DNA of 50,771 nt from Hydrogenophilales bacterium. Lineage in GTDB: Bacteria; Pseudomonadota; Gammaproteobacteria; Burkholderiales; Thiobacillaceae. The stretch is taken from positions 1 to 50,771 of the forward strand of contig JAGXGM010000089.1 of assembly GCA_024636675.1 (NCBI GenBank). Reading direction: 5' to 3'. The number at the start of each line of letters is the position of its first letter. Position 1 is the stretch's first letter. Both the position numbers and the translations under genes were made by a program. Under the pieces are notes generated by a model. It had not been told where the DNA came from and made no database searches. It saw only the letters and a list, made by a program, of their open reading frames with translations. Of this stretch, positions 13,221 through 22,199 are shown one piece after another.

Positions 13221-15620
13221 ATGTCTGAAGCTGAACCCTATGCCCGTCTGTTCTCCGATCTGGACAATAACGACGTCCCGGAAGTCGGCGGCAAGAATGC
13301 CTCGCTCGGCGAGATGACACAGCGCCTCGGAAGCGCAGGGATCCGCGTGCCCGAGGGGTTCGCCACCACGGCCCAGGCCTATCGTGATTTTCTCGCCCAC
13401 AATGACTTGTCAGCGCGCATCGAGGCCCTGCTGGCGGAATATCACGAACAGGACAAATCGCTGGAATCGGCCGGCGCGGCCATCCGCAAGCTGTTCCTCA
13501 AGTCCGAATGGCCACCGCAACTGGCGGAAGCCATCCGCGAGGCGTATCGCCAGCTGGCCCGGCAGATCGGCACCGAGGCGCCCGACGTGGCGGTGCGCAG
13601 CAGCGCTACCGCCGAGGATCTGCCGGATGCCAGTTTCGCCGGCCAGCACGAGTCCTACCTCAACATCCGCGGCGAGACGGACCTGCTCGATGCCTGCCGG
13701 CGCTGCCTGGCCTCGCTGTTCACCGACCGCGCCATCGCCTATCGCGACAACAACGGCTTCGATCACATGCGCGTTGCCCTGTCGGTGGGGGTGCAGCGCA
13801 TGGTGCGTGCGGACATCGGCGGCGCCGGGGTGATGTTTTCGCTCGACACCGAGACGGGCTTTCCCGACGTGGTGCTGATCGATGCGGTGTGGGGGCTGGG
13901 CGAGACGGTGGTGCAGGGCAGCGTGGATCCGGACGAATATCGCGTGTTCAAGCCCCTGCTCGAACGCGAGGGCTGCCGCCCCCTCATCGAGCGCCGCATC
14001 GGCGGCAAGGCGCGCAAGCTGGTTTATGCAAAGAAAAAGGGGGATGCGCCAACCCGGCTGGTGGACACCGACGAGGCGGACCGCATCCGTCCGGTGCTGT
14101 CTGACGACCAGATTCTGCAGCTGGCGCGCTGGGCCGTGAAAATCGAGGCGCATTACGGATGCCCGATGGACATGGAATGGGCGCTGGACGGCGACACCGG
14201 CAAGCTGTTCATCGTTCAGGCGCGGCCGGAAACGGTGCAGTCGCGCAAGAAAATCGGCGCACTCAAGTCCTATCGCCTGACGCAGGACGGCGAACTGCTG
14301 GTGAGCGGCGATGCCGTCGGCGACGCCATCGCGGCAGGCAAGGTGTGCCGCATGGACAAGCCGGGGCAGGCCGCCGAGTTCCCCGAAGGCGGCATCCTGG
14401 TCACTGGCATGACCGACCCCGACTGGGTGCCGATCATGAAGCGGGCAGGGGCCATCGTCACCAACCATGGCGGACGCACCTCGCATGCCGCCATCGTCAG
14501 CCGCGAGATCGGTCTTCCGGCGGTGGTCGGCACCGGAGACGCCACCGACAAGTTGAAGGAGGGGCAGGAGGTCACGGTCTCTTGCGCCGAAGGGGGTACC
14601 GGCACCGTCTATGCGGGCATCCTGGAATTCGAATCAAAGGACATGAACCTGGACGACATCCCGGAGACCCGTACCCAGGTCATGCTGATCCTGGCCGACC
14701 CTGCCGCGGCATTGCGCTGGTGGCGTCTGCCTGTCGACGGGATCGGCCTCGCGCGGATGGAATTCGTCATCAACAACCACATCAAGATCCATCCGATGGC
14801 CTTGGTGAACTGGGACACGTTGAAGGATGGAGAGGCAAAGACACGCATTGACGCGCTGACGCAGGGCTGGGCGGACAAGCAGGCCTTCTTCGTCGACACC
14901 CTGGCGCGCGGCATCGGCAGCATTGCCGCTTCGTGTTACCCGAGGCCGGTAATCCTGCGCATGAGCGACTTCAAGAGCAACGAATATGCCCGCCTCGTCG
15001 GTGGTTCGGCCTTCGAACCGGAGGAAGAAAACCCCATGCTGGGCTGGCGCGGCGCCAGCCGTTATTATAGCCCGGACTATCAGGCGGGCTTTGCGATGGA
15101 ATGCCGGGCGGTAAAACTGCTGCGAGAGGAAATGGGCTTCGACAACGTGATCGTCATGATTCCCTTCTGCCGGACCCCGGCCGAGGCGGACCGGGTACTG
15201 GCCGTGATGGCCGAAAATGGCCTGACGCGCGGGGTGCAGGGGCTGCAGGTGTACGTCATGTGCGAAATCCCCTCCAACGTCATTCTTGCCGGGGCATTCG
15301 CCGATCGCTTCGACGGTTTTTCCATCGGCAGCAACGACCTGACCCAGCTGACCCTAGGCGTGGACCGCGACTCCGACCGGCTGGCGAAGCTCTTCGATGA
15401 ACGCGACGAGGCCGTCAAGACGCTCATCAGCCAGGTGATCGAAAAAGCCCATTCGAAAGACCGCAAAGTCGGGCTGTGCGGGCAGGCCCCCAGCGACCAC
15501 CCCGAATTCGCAGCATTCCTGGTCGAGGCAGGCATCGATTCCATCTCGGTCAACCCCGACAGTTTTGTGGCGGTGAAGCACGCCGTTGCGCGGGCCGAAC
15601 GCGCCGCCCCGAGCGAGTAA
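13221..15620 (+). CDS. ppsA: Phosphoenolpyruvate synthase
   Basis: A 799-residue enzyme that converts pyruvate + ATP + water to PEP + AMP + phosphate, the entry to gluconeogenesis. The N-terminal ATP-grasp domain shows VGGKNASLGEM, VAVRSSATAEDLPDASFAGQ and MDMEWALDGDTGKLFIVQARPE. The central swivelling domain holds the phospho-histidine H422 in GGRTSHAAIVSREIGLPAVVG. The C-terminal PEP/pyruvate TIM barrel has GIGLARMEF, NPMLGWRGASRYY and the late SIGSNDLTQLTLGVDRDS and GLCGQAPSDHP. The length is normal. The start has GAGG upstream. It heads a run with polX (5 bp gap), mutM and a phospholipase D gene. It matches the glycogen and trehalose synthesis encoded further on. Confidence 0.97.
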   Translation: MSEAEPYARLFSDLDNNDVPEVGGKNASLGEMTQRLGSAGIRVPEGFATTAQAYRDFLAHNDLSARIEALLAEYHEQDKSLESAGAAIRKLFLKSEWPPQLAEAIREAYRQLARQIGTEAPDVAVRSSATAEDLPDASFAGQHESYLNIRGETDLLDACRRCLASLFTDRAIAYRDNNGFDHMRVALSVGVQRMVRADIGGAGVMFSLDTETGFPDVVLIDAVWGLGETVVQGSVDPDEYRVFKPLLEREGCRPLIERRIGGKARKLVYAKKKGDAPTRLVDTDEADRIRPVLSDDQILQLARWAVKIEAHYGCPMDMEWALDGDTGKLFIVQARPETVQSRKKIGALKSYRLTQDGELLVSGDAVGDAIAAGKVCRMDKPGQAAEFPEGGILVTGMTDPDWVPIMKRAGAIVTNHGGRTSHAAIVSREIGLPAVVGTGDATDKLKEGQEVTVSCAEGGTGTVYAGILEFESKDMNLDDIPETRTQVMLILADPAAALRWWRLPVDGIGLARMEFVINNHIKIHPMALVNWDTLKDGEAKTRIDALTQGWADKQAFFVDTLARGIGSIAASCYPRPVILRMSDFKSNEYARLVGGSAFEPEEENPMLGWRGASRYYSPDYQAGFAMECRAVKLLREEMGFDNVIVMIPFCRTPAEADRVLAVMAENGLTRGVQGLQVYVMCEIPSNVILAGAFADRFDGFSIGSNDLTQLTLGVDRDSDRLAKLFDERDEAVKTLISQVIEKAHSKDRKVGLCGQAPSDHPEFAAFLVEAGIDSISVNPDSFVAVKHAVARAERAAPSE

Positions 15621-15625
15621 CCCCG

Positions 15626-17347
15626 ATGCCGGTGAATAACCGAGACATCGCCGAACAGTTCAGCCGTCTGGCCGATCTGCTGGAGGTCGAAGGCGCCAAT
15701 CCTTTCCGTGTGCGTGCCTATCGCAACGTCGCCCGTACCGTGGATAGCCATTCGCGGGGCATGGCCGACATGCTGGCACAGGGTGAAGATCTGAGCAGGC
15801 TGCCAGGCATCGGTCGGGATCTCGCTGGCAAGATCCGCCAGATCATCGACACCGGCCACCTGCCATTGCTGGACGAGGTGGCGCAGCGCACGCCGCCGGC
15901 GCTGAGCGAACTGATGCGCATCGAGGGCCTTGGCCCCAGGCGGATGAAAGCGCTGTACGAGGCGCTTGATATCCGCTCCCTCGCCGATCTCAAGCAGGCC
16001 ATCGATGCGCAGCAGGTGCGCGAACTGGCCGGCTTCGGCGCCAAGACCGAGGCAAAGCTCAGTCGAGGCATCGAAAGGCTGGCCGGCAATGTGGCGCGCA
16101 CCAAGCTGATACACGCGGAGCAGATCGCCATCCCTCTGATCGCCTGGCTGAAGGGCAGCAAAGGGGTCAAGGCGATCGAGGTGGCTGGCAGCTTCCGGCG
16201 CAGGCAGGAAACCGTCGGCGACCTGGATATCCTGGTGACTGCCCGCCGCGATGCGGACGTGATGGAACGGTTCGTGCGCTATGACGAGGTGGACGAAGTG
16301 GTCTCGCAAGGCAAGACGCGCTCAACGGTGCGGCTGCGTTCCGGCCTGCAGGTCGATCTCAGGGTGGTGCCCGAGGTGGCCTATGGTGCTGCGCTGTATT
16401 ACTTCACCGGCTCGAAAGACCACAACGTTGCGGTACGCAAGCTGGCGCAGAAGAAGAATCTCAAGATCAACGAGTACGGCATATTCAAGGGCGATGAGCG
16501 GGTGGCCGGCCGCACCGAAAACGAGGTATTCGGCAGCGTGGGCCTGCCGTTCATTCCGCCCGAACTGCGGGAAAACCGCGGCGAGATCGAGGCGGCCAGC
16601 AAGGGGAAACTGCCCGAGCTGGTCGAACTCGACGACATCCGCGGCGACCTGCACGCCCACACCCATGCTACCGACGGCCATCATGGCCTGGAGCAGATGG
16701 CTCGCGCGGCGCAGGCGCTGGGCTATGAATATCTGGCCATCAGCGACCACAGCCGGCATGTCAGCGTCGCCCACGGGCTGGACAGAAAACGGCTGGAAGC
16801 GCAGATCGCGGCCCTCGATCATCTCAACGACAAACTCGACGGCCTGGTGCTTCTCAAGTCGGCCGAAGTGGACATTCTGGAAGACGGCAGCCTGGACCTG
16901 CCGGACGCGGTCCTGAAGCAACTCGATTTAACGGTCTGCGCCGTGCACTACAAATTCGATCTCTCCCGCACGCGCCAGACGGAGCGGATCCTGCGCGCCA
17001 TGGACAATCCGTATTTCAATATCCTGGCCCATCCCACCGGTCGGCTCATCAACGAACGCGCGCGCTACGAAATCGATCTGGAGCAGGTCATGCAGGCCGC
17101 CAGGGGAAGCGGCTGCTTCCTGGAACTCAACGCCCACCCCGAGCGGCTGGACCTGGACGATGCCCACTGCAAGCGCGCGCATGAAATCGGGCTCAAGCTC
17201 GCCATCAGCACGGACGCCCACAGCACCAGCGATCTCGAACTCATGCGCTATGGCATCGGCCAGGCCCGACGCGGCTGGCTGCAGGCGGACGACGTCCTCA
17301 ATACGCGCAGCCTGAACGCGCTGAAAAAGCTGCTTCGCCGCAACTGA
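15626..17347 (+). CDS. polX: DNA polymerase X family protein with PHP domain (PolX)
   Basis: A 573-residue protein. The N-terminal 8-kDa-like helix-hairpin-helix part (AEQFSRLADLLEVEGANPFR, LPGIGRDLAGKIRQI, IEGLGPRRMKALYEAL) is followed by the polymerase palm with VAGSFRRRQETVGDLDILV (G-S-x-x-R and D-x-D) and QVDLRVV. The C-terminal PHP domain has DLHAHTHATDG, ISDHSRH, KSAEVDIL, LAHPTGR and ISTDAHS as metal ligands; it gives 3'-5' exonuclease or AP-site activity. PolX fills short gaps in base excision repair. The ATG at 15626 lies 5 bp after ppsA; a frame open from 15476 overlaps ppsA and is not used. The glycosylase mutM follows by 20 bp. Confidence 0.95.
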   Translation: MPVNNRDIAEQFSRLADLLEVEGANPFRVRAYRNVARTVDSHSRGMADMLAQGEDLSRLPGIGRDLAGKIRQIIDTGHLPLLDEVAQRTPPALSELMRIEGLGPRRMKALYEALDIRSLADLKQAIDAQQVRELAGFGAKTEAKLSRGIERLAGNVARTKLIHAEQIAIPLIAWLKGSKGVKAIEVAGSFRRRQETVGDLDILVTARRDADVMERFVRYDEVDEVVSQGKTRSTVRLRSGLQVDLRVVPEVAYGAALYYFTGSKDHNVAVRKLAQKKNLKINEYGIFKGDERVAGRTENEVFGSVGLPFIPPELRENRGEIEAASKGKLPELVELDDIRGDLHAHTHATDGHHGLEQMARAAQALGYEYLAISDHSRHVSVAHGLDRKRLEAQIAALDHLNDKLDGLVLLKSAEVDILEDGSLDLPDAVLKQLDLTVCAVHYKFDLSRTRQTERILRAMDNPYFNILAHPTGRLINERARYEIDLEQVMQAARGSGCFLELNAHPERLDLDDAHCKRAHEIGLKLAISTDAHSTSDLELMRYGIGQARRGWLQADDVLNTRSLNALKKLLRRN

Positions 17348-17367
17348 CTGGAAGACAGGAAAAGCAC

Positions 17368-18153
17368 ATGCCCGAACTGCCCGATGTAGAAGCGTTCAAG
17401 CGCTATCTCGACGCGACTGCCCTGCACCAGCCGATCGACACGGTCCGCGTCGGCGCCCCCCGTCTGCTGCACGACACCACGCCGCAAGGGCTGGGGCGCA
17501 AGCTGCATGGGCAGGCCCTGGAATCGACCCGCCGTCACGGCAAGTATCTGTTCGCCCGGGTGGACGACGCGGGCTGGCTGGTGCTGCATTTCGGCATGAG
17601 CGGCCGGCTGCAGTATGCGAAAGCATCGGGCCAGTTGCCGCAGGATGCGGAATTGCTGCTGCAATTCGAAAACCAGGCAGGGCTTGCCTATATTGCCCCG
17701 CGCAAGCTGGGCCGGATCGACTGGAGCGATGCGCCGGACGACTATATTGCGGCCCACGGACTGGGACCGGATGCGCTGGCGATCGATCGCGCCAGCTTCC
17801 GCGATCTGGCCCGTGGCCGGCGAGGCGGGGTCAAGTCGTGGCTGATGGATCAGAGCAGCCTGGCCGGCATCGGCAACCTCTACGCTGACGAAATCCTGTT
17901 CCAGGCGGGAATCCATCCCGGACAAGCGGTGGCGAAACTGGATGACGATACGCTCCAGACCTTGCACAAGACCCTGCGCCGGGTGCTGTGCCAGGCCATC
18001 GAGGCAGGCGCCGATCCGGACGCCATGCCGCGCAATTTCCTGCTGCCCCATCGCCGGGCCGGCGACCGCTGCCCGCGCTGCGGCGACACGGTGGCCACAA
18101 CCAAAGTGGGCGGCCGGACGGCCTATTACTGCCCCCGCTGCCAATCCGGCTGA
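17368..18153 (+). CDS. mutM: Fpg/Nei-family DNA glycosylase
   Basis: A 261-residue glycosylase/AP lyase. P2 and E3 of MPELPDVE are the catalytic pair (proline N-terminus as nucleophile), and RRHGKYLF carries the conserved Lys. SLAGIGNLYADEILFQAGIHP is the helix-two-turn-helix, and the end has a zinc finger, C-P-R-C then C-P-R-C. Fpg removes 8-oxoguanine and formamidopyrimidines. D6 replaces the usual E6, which is common in Fpg-like subgroups, so Fpg-like rather than strict MutM is safest. GAAGACAGGAAAAG precedes the start. It is co-directional with polX, which could fill the gap left by its action. Confidence 0.92.
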   Translation: MPELPDVEAFKRYLDATALHQPIDTVRVGAPRLLHDTTPQGLGRKLHGQALESTRRHGKYLFARVDDAGWLVLHFGMSGRLQYAKASGQLPQDAELLLQFENQAGLAYIAPRKLGRIDWSDAPDDYIAAHGLGPDALAIDRASFRDLARGRRGGVKSWLMDQSSLAGIGNLYADEILFQAGIHPGQAVAKLDDDTLQTLHKTLRRVLCQAIEAGADPDAMPRNFLLPHRRAGDRCPRCGDTVATTKVGGRTAYYCPRCQSG

Positions 18154-18167
18154 GAGCGAGCATTGTC

Positions 18168-20285
18168 GTGACTTCCATTCTGCAACCCGGACACAACTGC
18201 TGGCGCATCGAGCCGGCCAGCCGCGCCAGCGTACTCGTCGACGGTGCCGCCTATTTCGCAGCGTTCCGGGCGGCCGCCATGCGCGCGGAGCAATCCATCT
18301 TCATCATCGGCTGGGATGTGGACAGCCGCGTGCGGCTGGTGCGGGACGGGTCGGAGGATGATCTGCCGGTGGAGCTGGGCGCATTGCTCAATGCCCTGGT
18401 CAAGCGGCGGCGGATGCTCGAGATTCATGTCCTGGACTGGGATTTCGTCATGCTTTATGCCGCCCACCGGGAACTGCTGCCGCTCTACAAGCCGGACTGG
18501 CGCACCCACCGGCGCCTGCATTTCCACCTCGACGACCACCACCCGGTGGGCGGCTCCCATCACCAGAAAATCGTGGTGATCGACGACGCGCTCGCCTTCG
18601 TGGGGGGGCTGGACCTGACCGAGGGCCGCTGGGACACGCCCGAGCACCGGCCGGACGATCCGTTGCGGTGCAGACCGGACGGCGAGCGCTATGCGCCATT
18701 CCACGACGTGCAATGGATGGTGGAAGGCCGCGCGGCCGCCGCATTGGGAGCGCTTGCCCGGCAGCGCTGGCAGCGTGCCACCGGCCAAATCCTGAAGGCC
18801 GGCGCTGCCGCCGATACCGCAGCGCTCTGGCCGGCGAACATCAAGCCGGACATGGAGGCGGTAGACGTGGCCATCAGCCGCACTGAGCCGGCCTATGCGA
18901 AACAGGCCGAAGTGCAGGAAGTGAAGCAGCTCTATCTGGATAGCATCGCCGCCGCCCGGCACTGGATTTATTTCGAGAACCAGTATTTCACTTCCCATGC
19001 CGTGGGCGATGCGCTGGCACAGCGGCTGCGCGAGGACGACGGCCCGGAGGTGGTGGTGGTCACGCGCGCCATCGGCGGTGGCTGGCTGGAACACAACACC
19101 ATGGCGACCCTGCGCGCCCGCCTGCTGCGGCGGCTGCGGGAAGCCGATGTCCATGGCCGCCTGCGGCTCTATTACCCCCATCGGGACGATCTCGACCACC
19201 ATCTGATCAATCTGCACAGCAAGTTCACGGTGGTGGACGACCGTTTGCTTCGCATCGGCTCGGCCAACCTGAACAACCGCTCGATGGGGCTGGACACCGA
19301 GTGCGATCTGGCTGTGGACGCCGCGGATGAGGCGACCCGGCAGGCAATCACCCTGGTGCTGTGTCGTTTGCTGGGCGAGCATCTGGGTTGCGATCCGCAC
19401 CAGGTGGCCGATCAACTGCAGTCGCGGCAATCACTCATCGCCACCATCGAAGCGCGGCAGACCGGCGCGCGCACCCTCAAGCCGCTCGACGCCACGCTGT
19501 CGCCCGAAATGGATGCGCTGGTGCCGGAAGAAGACGTCATCGACCCGGAGCGTCCGGTGGACCCCGATCAGATGGTTGAGGAGATCGCGCCGGGCGAGGA
19601 ACGCCCTGTGGTCGGCCGGCGCCTGAACCTGCTGGTGATGCTTCTGGTCACGCTCGGCGCCCTGGCCGCGGCGTGGCGCTGGACCCCGCTGGGCGACTGG
19701 CTGAACCGGGAGACCCTCACGCAGGCGGCGACCCTGATCCAGGACTCGAACGCAGCGCCGCTTTGGGTGCTGGGCACCTATCTGCTTGCCTCAACGCTCG
19801 CCGTGCCGATCACCGTGCTGATTTTGCTGACCGTGCTGGTATTCGGCCCCTATGTGGGATTTGCCTACAGCGTGTCGGGGTCCTTGCTGGGCGCTGTGTT
19901 CACGTACTGGCTTGGAAATGCGCTGGGACGCGACACGGTACGCCACCTGGCAGGACGGCGCCTTAATGCACTGAGCCGACGTCTGGCGCGCCATGGCCTG
20001 CTCGCCGTGCTGGCGGTGCGGATGATTCCGGTGGCGCCGTTCACGGTCGTCAATCTGGTGGCGGGGGCGTCGCATATTCGTTTCCGCGATTTCGTGCTGG
20101 GGACCTTGCTCGGCATGACCCCCGGCATTCTGGCCATGACCCTGTTCGCCGACCGCATCGCGGCCGTCCTGCGTGACCCCTCTCCGACCACGCTCGCCCT
20201 GCTGGGGGCGGCCGTGGTCGTGATCGTGCTGGGCGCATGGAAATTGCGGAACTGGCTGATCCGTACCGGCCGCCGTTCCGGCTAG
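18168..20285 (+). CDS. Phospholipase D fused to a VTT (SNARE-associated/DedA-like) membrane domain
   Basis: A 705-residue protein. The first about 440 residues form a PLD domain with two HKD motifs: H132-x-K134-x4-D139 in GSHHQKIVVID and H350-x-K352-x4-D357 in LHSKFTVVDD. Residues about 480-705 form a VTT/TVP38 domain: membrane segments around LNLLVMLLVTLGALAAAW and LAVPITVLILLTVLVFGPY, then GSLLGAVFTYWLGNALGRD, VLAVRMIPVAPFTVVNLVAGAS and FVLGTLLGMTPGILAMTLFADR. Such fusions may cleave and move membrane phospholipids; the substrate is unproven. The start is GTG at 18168, 14 bp after mutM, with a weak GAGCGAG site. Longer frames starting inside mutM are rejected. Confidence 0.9.
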   Translation: MTSILQPGHNCWRIEPASRASVLVDGAAYFAAFRAAAMRAEQSIFIIGWDVDSRVRLVRDGSEDDLPVELGALLNALVKRRRMLEIHVLDWDFVMLYAAHRELLPLYKPDWRTHRRLHFHLDDHHPVGGSHHQKIVVIDDALAFVGGLDLTEGRWDTPEHRPDDPLRCRPDGERYAPFHDVQWMVEGRAAAALGALARQRWQRATGQILKAGAAADTAALWPANIKPDMEAVDVAISRTEPAYAKQAEVQEVKQLYLDSIAAARHWIYFENQYFTSHAVGDALAQRLREDDGPEVVVVTRAIGGGWLEHNTMATLRARLLRRLREADVHGRLRLYYPHRDDLDHHLINLHSKFTVVDDRLLRIGSANLNNRSMGLDTECDLAVDAADEATRQAITLVLCRLLGEHLGCDPHQVADQLQSRQSLIATIEARQTGARTLKPLDATLSPEMDALVPEEDVIDPERPVDPDQMVEEIAPGEERPVVGRRLNLLVMLLVTLGALAAAWRWTPLGDWLNRETLTQAATLIQDSNAAPLWVLGTYLLASTLAVPITVLILLTVLVFGPYVGFAYSVSGSLLGAVFTYWLGNALGRDTVRHLAGRRLNALSRRLARHGLLAVLAVRMIPVAPFTVVNLVAGASHIRFRDFVLGTLLGMTPGILAMTLFADRIAAVLRDPSPTTLALLGAAVVVIVLGAWKLRNWLIRTGRRSG

Positions 20286-20481
20286 TGTTGGCACCGGAAA
20301 TAGCGGAACAAATGAAACCGATGAACCCGATAAAACCTAGGGCGTTTTTTACCCGGCCAGGCGCCGCTCCTTGCCGTCCGGGATATACGGCAAAGCGCTG
20401 CAATGACGCATGGCGGAAAAACAAGCTGCCTGATGTTTCATTCTTTTCAGTTCGTACCAGGCACCTGGACCCATTGCAAAC

Positions 20482-21210
20482 ATGAAACCACTTTATATCG
20501 GCACCTCGGGCTGGTCCTACGATCATTGGACGGGGCCGTTCTATCCGGACGACCTGGCCGCCGGGGACCGGCTCGCCCATTACGCCGAACAATTTTTAAC
20601 CGTGGAAATCAACAACAGCTTCTACCATTTGCCCGAGGCCGGCGTCGTGGACCAGTGGCGGGATACGGTGCCTGCGGATTTTGTGTTCAGTGCCAAGGCC
20701 AGCCGCTATATCACCCACATGAAGAAGCTGAAGGATCCGCATGAAACCGTGCCGCCCTTGCTGCAGCGGGTCGACCGGCTGGGCGATCGCCTGGGTCCTG
20801 TCCTGTTCCAGCTGCCGCCCCGCTGGCACGTGAATCCCGAGCGTCTGGAAGCGTTTCTCGAATGTCTCGACCGACGCCATCGCTACGCCTTCGAATTTCG
20901 CGACCCGAGCTGGTTCGACAAGACCATTTTGCGCCTGCTCGAAAAACACGACGCCGCGTTTTGCATTTACGAACTGAATGGAGCGTTGTCGCCCAAACAT
21001 GTCACCACGGATTTCGTCTACGTGCGTCTGCATGGCCCGGGGGCGGCCTATCAGGGCCGCTACGACAATCGCACGCTGGCAGGATGGGCGGGCGCCTTCT
21101 CTGCCTGGATCGGGCAGGGCAGGGCGGTGTACTGCTATTTCGACAACGACCAGGAGGGCCATGCGGTGCTCAATGCGCTGAGCCTGAAACAGATGCTGGA
21201 AAAATCCTGA
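20482..21210 (+). CDS. DUF72 (YecE-like) protein
   Basis: A 242-residue TIM-barrel protein of the DUF72 family. The start MKPLYIGTSGWSYDHWTGPFYP, then TVEINNSFYHLP, FSAKASRYITHMKKLKDP, LGPVLFQLPPRWH, YAFEFRDPSWF and FVYVRLHGPGAAYQGRYDN, are all family signatures. The W-x-Y-x-x-W segment and the E and H positions suggest an enzyme, but no activity is established for the family. There is no strong ribosome binding site. It stands alone, about 195 bp after the PLD gene and 11 bp from the convergent PRC-barrel gene. Confidence 0.93.
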   Translation: MKPLYIGTSGWSYDHWTGPFYPDDLAAGDRLAHYAEQFLTVEINNSFYHLPEAGVVDQWRDTVPADFVFSAKASRYITHMKKLKDPHETVPPLLQRVDRLGDRLGPVLFQLPPRWHVNPERLEAFLECLDRRHRYAFEFRDPSWFDKTILRLLEKHDAAFCIYELNGALSPKHVTTDFVYVRLHGPGAAYQGRYDNRTLAGWAGAFSAWIGQGRAVYCYFDNDQEGHAVLNALSLKQMLEKS

Positions 21211-21221
21211 TGTCTCGCCGT

Positions 21222-22016
21222 TTAGCTGCGGTCCTTTGCCTGGCCTGAATCCGTCGTGGCCTGCATCGACTTGCCATAGTGGGCGTACAGGCGCACCTCA
21301 TCGTCATGGCCGATGATCTGGTCGGGATCGTAGGCCGGGGCGGTGCGGATAAGCTCGCGGCCAAGCTCCACGAAAATAGCCCCTTCCGCCCAGCTCACCC
21401 GGTCGATCCAGAGCGGCGCGACCAGCACTTTCTTGCCCGGCAACCAATTGCGGGTATCCACCACCAAATAGCGGACGCGCCAGTCCTGATCGTCGAGCAC
21501 GAGATCATGCACATGGCCGATTTCGCCATCCGCTGCCTGCAGGCGATAACCCATCACTTCCCCGCTGTCGCGCAGATGCCGATTGTCGGGCGCGTCGGCC
21601 GGCTCTGGCGGCGGTTCTATCGGCGGTTTGACCATCGGTTCTGCCGGCGGCACGACGGGGGGCGTCGGCACGCCGAAGGCGCTGGTTTCCCAATAGGGCG
21701 GCCAGCCGTAATGGCGGTGATACTCAATCTCGTAGTGCCGCGAGACCGGTCGCGCGCGATCGATCGGCGGAGCGTTTTCGACCTGCTCGCGGCTGAGGTC
21801 GAGCGTGATGCGCTGGTTCTCTTCGTCCACGCCGGACACCGCATGCGGTGCGATCAGCACGTCGCGTCCGAACAGCCAGCCGCCGGTGTGAACCACAAAA
21901 TATCGCACGTCCCATTCCTGGTCGTCGAAATAAACCTGTTCGATCCTGCCGATTTCGCCGTCGCAGGCGCGCAGCGCGTAGTTTTTCAGGTCGCGGAGTT
22001 TGCGGAGTTGTCTCAT
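21222..22016 (-). CDS. Double PRC-barrel domain protein
   Basis: A 264-residue protein with two PRC-barrel units. The first is at residues about 1-80 (LKNYALRACDGEIGRIEQVYFDDQEWDVRYFVVHTGGWLFGRDVLI) and the second at about 165-240 (DGEIGHVHDLVLDDQDWRVRYLVVDTRNWLPGKKVLVAPLWIDRV). They are joined by a Pro-rich linker (PPVVPPAEPMVKPPIEPPPEP). PRC barrels bind proteins or small ligands in RNA processing (RimM), photosynthetic reaction centres and stress proteins. This family has no assigned role. The start at 22016 is chosen where the domain begins; there is no clear Shine-Dalgarno, and the frame continues to 22160. It is 183 bp downstream of the P-type ATPase, on the same strand. Confidence 0.85.
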   Translation of the reverse strand: MRQLRKLRDLKNYALRACDGEIGRIEQVYFDDQEWDVRYFVVHTGGWLFGRDVLIAPHAVSGVDEENQRITLDLSREQVENAPPIDRARPVSRHYEIEYHRHYGWPPYWETSAFGVPTPPVVPPAEPMVKPPIEPPPEPADAPDNRHLRDSGEVMGYRLQAADGEIGHVHDLVLDDQDWRVRYLVVDTRNWLPGKKVLVAPLWIDRVSWAEGAIFVELGRELIRTAPAYDPDQIIGHDDEVRLYAHYGKSMQATTDSGQAKDRS

Positions 22017-22199
22017 GTCGTATCCAGGGTTATCTATCAAAATGTCTTCGCCTGATACCGGCAATTCGCTTTCGCAGACGACGTTCCAGCATAAAAGCCG
22101 ATGTTGACGGGAGTTCACCGAGAATCCAGATTGCAGTATAGGCAGCCCCATGGCAGCCATCCTGTGCCGGCCGCAGAAATCAGGCTGCGCTGCGGGCGC

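Noticed and set aside
20286-20481. Terminator or small RNA between the PLD and DUF72 genes
   Set aside because: There is a T run near 20344, but no convincing stem directly before it.
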